This document shows, piece by piece, positions 62,400 through 64,000 of a stretch of DNA of 64,000 nucleotides. The DNA comes from Phylloscopus collybita (taxonomy: Eukaryota; Chordata; Aves; Passeriformes; Phylloscopidae): contig JAJNNQ010000008.1 in the NCBI GenBank assembly GCA_027886175.1, positions 7,877,001 through 7,941,000 of the forward strand. Direction: 5' to 3'. Each line of letters starts with the position of its first letter. The first letter of the stretch is position 1. The notes beneath the pieces were generated by a model, which did no database searches, had not been told where the DNA came from, and worked only from the letters and a program-made list of their open reading frames with translations. The position numbers were made by a program, and so were the translations under genes.

Positions 62400-62520
62400 A
62401 GTGCATTAAAATCTGGGCTTGACACTTCAGGAAACTTTTAAGTGAGAACGAATTAACCAGTTTATGGCAGATACCCACAGTAGGCCTTGGAGATCTCAAT
62501 CATGTGAGGAAATGTGCCTC
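62400..62520 (+). mobile_element. Probable diverged CR1 fragment
   Basis: Text around 62430-62502 ('gaaacttttaagtgagaacg', 'aattaaccagtttatgg', 'cagatacccacag', 'ccttggagatctcaatca') follows the CR1 order of AAATTTTTAACAGTGAGGG, AATTAACCATTGG, GATTACCCAG and TGGAGTCTCCATCA. No tail is visible. Very old and truncated. Confidence 0.5.
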
Positions 62521-62906
62521 TAAGTTTGGGAAGTTTAAATAAAAATACTTTAATTTCTGTTCAGGTAACACATTTATAGCATGAATTTTATAATAAACAC
62601 AACAGCTGCAGCAAGATTGTTTTTCTTGCTGTAAGGCATAGGAGAGAGTGTTTGCCAATATTCTATCTCAAAAAGGTGTCTTCACATCTTTACTTAGCCC
62701 TGAATATTTCAGCAGAATCTATAATAAAGACTTGCATGTTGTAAGATTCGATAATGCTATAATTGAAAAGACAAGGAGGAACTGGTTGTCACCATAGGAT
62801 TGTGATTTGCAAAGACCAGTTTTAAGGATATGCTGTATGTTACTTATGTTTAGCATGACTGACTTTTGCTTGGCCTAGGTCAGAATCTGTGGCCCTGAAA
62901 CAAGCA

Positions 62907-62934
62907 TTTTCTGCATTTCAAGAAATGCAGAAAA
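62907..62934. other. 28-base palindrome
   Basis: A 13-base arm TTTTCTGCATTTC and its exact reverse complement GAAATGCAGAAAA flank a 2-base centre (AA). The centre TTCAAGAA fits a two-unit heat-shock-element-like TTCnnGAA arrangement. Confidence 0.85.
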
Positions 62935-63614
62935 GTACATGTTAACTATTTCACTTGATTCATTCTTTGCAAAATACATTCTTTGTCCAAGTTTCTGCTT
63001 TCATGAATGGGAAGGAAAAAATTTCATAGGTGAGAGATCTGCATCTGCTATTTCATCTTTGAATAAAGAACTATTTTGCAATGTTGAGTAGGAAGTACAA
63101 GAACACCTATGTTTATGCTAGGAAACTTTAAATGGGTTGAACATTGTTTGAAATTAAGAAAATAACAAGGGCTGGGGTGGACACCAAGAGCATCTTCAGT
63201 ACTTAATATGCATTTTTTTTATTTTTTCCTAACCTTCTATACTTTCAATTGCTGTATATTTAAATTAATGTCTCCTTTCTCTATAAGGCACAATCATCTG
63301 AAACAGTGATGGTGAGCTTTCTGTCACATAACCAAATCCTCTGCTATCTGGGAAACAGGAAACATACCAAAAACCTAGGGAAGGACAGAATCCTGGCATT
63401 AGTTTGTACATGGATGTTTCCAGCAGAGTCTGCTGCACCACTGAAGGAAAGTTTGGGTATCAAGGTATGTCCTGAGGTGTCCAGACTCGCTTTTACAGAT
63501 GAAAATGAGCAGCTGCATTCATATGCCAGTCTCAGGCATCAAAGTGCTTGGGACTTGCACAAAGTTTAAAAGTCTAAATTCTGGTTTAGTATATGCAGAA
63601 CAGAATTCCTGTGT

Positions 63615-63692
63615 ATCCTAATCACAGAATGTTCTAAGTGAGGCAGCGAGCACCTGGGTGGGACTTAGTGGCTGGCTGGGGCTAAACCACAA
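63615..63692 (+). mobile_element. Possible LTR or repeat tail, passerine-like
   Basis: 'aatcacagaatgttct' followed by 'gggtgggacttagtggctgg' and 'ctggggctaaaccacaaca' resembles the 3' end of LTRs common in songbird genomes, which often finish in a TTAAACCACRACA-type string. Only about 80 bases can be followed, and the left boundary and any target-site duplication are not defined. From memory, not searched. Confidence 0.4.
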
Positions 63693-63809
63693 CAGTAACT
63701 TAGAAAAAAATATTTTTATACTGCCTTTACCAGTTGAATAAGTCACTTGGGAAGATGAAATAAGGTATGAGCAGGATGCCTGGTGTTGACAAACACTCTG
63801 CTCTTAGGA

Positions 63810-63900
63810 AGAACAGAATAAACATTGGCTTACGGCTTTGTCTCCGAGTCGCACGTTGAACACTGATCATCATAGCCTGGTATTTTCCTAAATCAAAATG
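63810..63900. promoter_or_regulatory. Candidate CpG-retaining element
   Basis: Four CpGs fall within about 25 bases ('ttacggc', 'tccgagtcgcacgttg') in AT-rich DNA, next to 'cactgatcatcat'. Too short to classify. Confidence 0.28.
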
Positions 63901-64000
63901 GCTTCACAGTCATTAAAGTAATGGAAAATCTTTACAAGAACTTTCACAAAAGGATATGCTACACGTTAATCAAACTTATGGCAGCTGCTAGAAGGGATTG

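Overview
The window looks like an AT-rich, gene-poor stretch of a vertebrate chromosome, most likely from a bird and possibly a passerine. The main evidence is several decayed CR1 (chicken repeat 1) LINE 3' ends, whose conserved core and 3'-terminal text can be followed by eye (about 3230-3625, 12690-12850, 14880-15290, and less clearly 47850-48100 and 62400-62520). One or two LTR-like remnants also fit (45560-45890, 63615-63692). I saw no mammalian-type SINEs, and interspersed repeats are sparse. These matches are from memory of repeat families; no search was run.

I find no protein-coding gene I can support. The longest open frames (171 and 165 codons) begin at non-ATG codons, resemble nothing I recognise and have no convincing exon structure. 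Other open frames cluster in GC-rich pockets where stop codons are rare. Two places look exon-like because of good splice signals (16723-16941 on +, 31368-31436 on -). They are listed at low confidence. No tRNA, rRNA, CRISPR or bacterial-type feature was seen.

Layout. 1-10 kb: GC-rich pocket and poly-T at the left edge, one well-preserved ancient CR1, three CpG-retaining candidate regulatory blocks (3.7, 8.2, 8.6 kb) and a very small CpG-dense patch at 9.66-9.83 kb. 10-25 kb: two more CR1 fragments, several microsatellites, an exon-like segment, and candidate regulatory blocks at 13.1, 17.6, 21.6, 22.9 and 24.2 kb. 25-45 kb: mostly featureless AT-rich sequence, with candidate blocks at 31.9-32.3, 35.6, 37.9-38.2 and 43.2 kb and a (TA)21 tract. 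45-64 kb: LTR-like and CR1 remnants, an AT-rich homeodomain-motif block at 49 kb, GC pockets at 55, 57 and 59 kb, a perfect 19-bp hairpin at 58.7 kb, a 209-bp almost purely G/T strand with a strong G-quadruplex motif at 59.5 kb, and a 28-bp palindrome at 62.9 kb.

The pattern of no exons, few young repeats, and scattered 100-400 bp blocks that keep CpG and carry dense homeodomain, POU, FOX or nuclear-receptor-like words resembles a gene desert or long intron holding long-range developmental enhancers. That is inference. Multi-species alignment would settle it.
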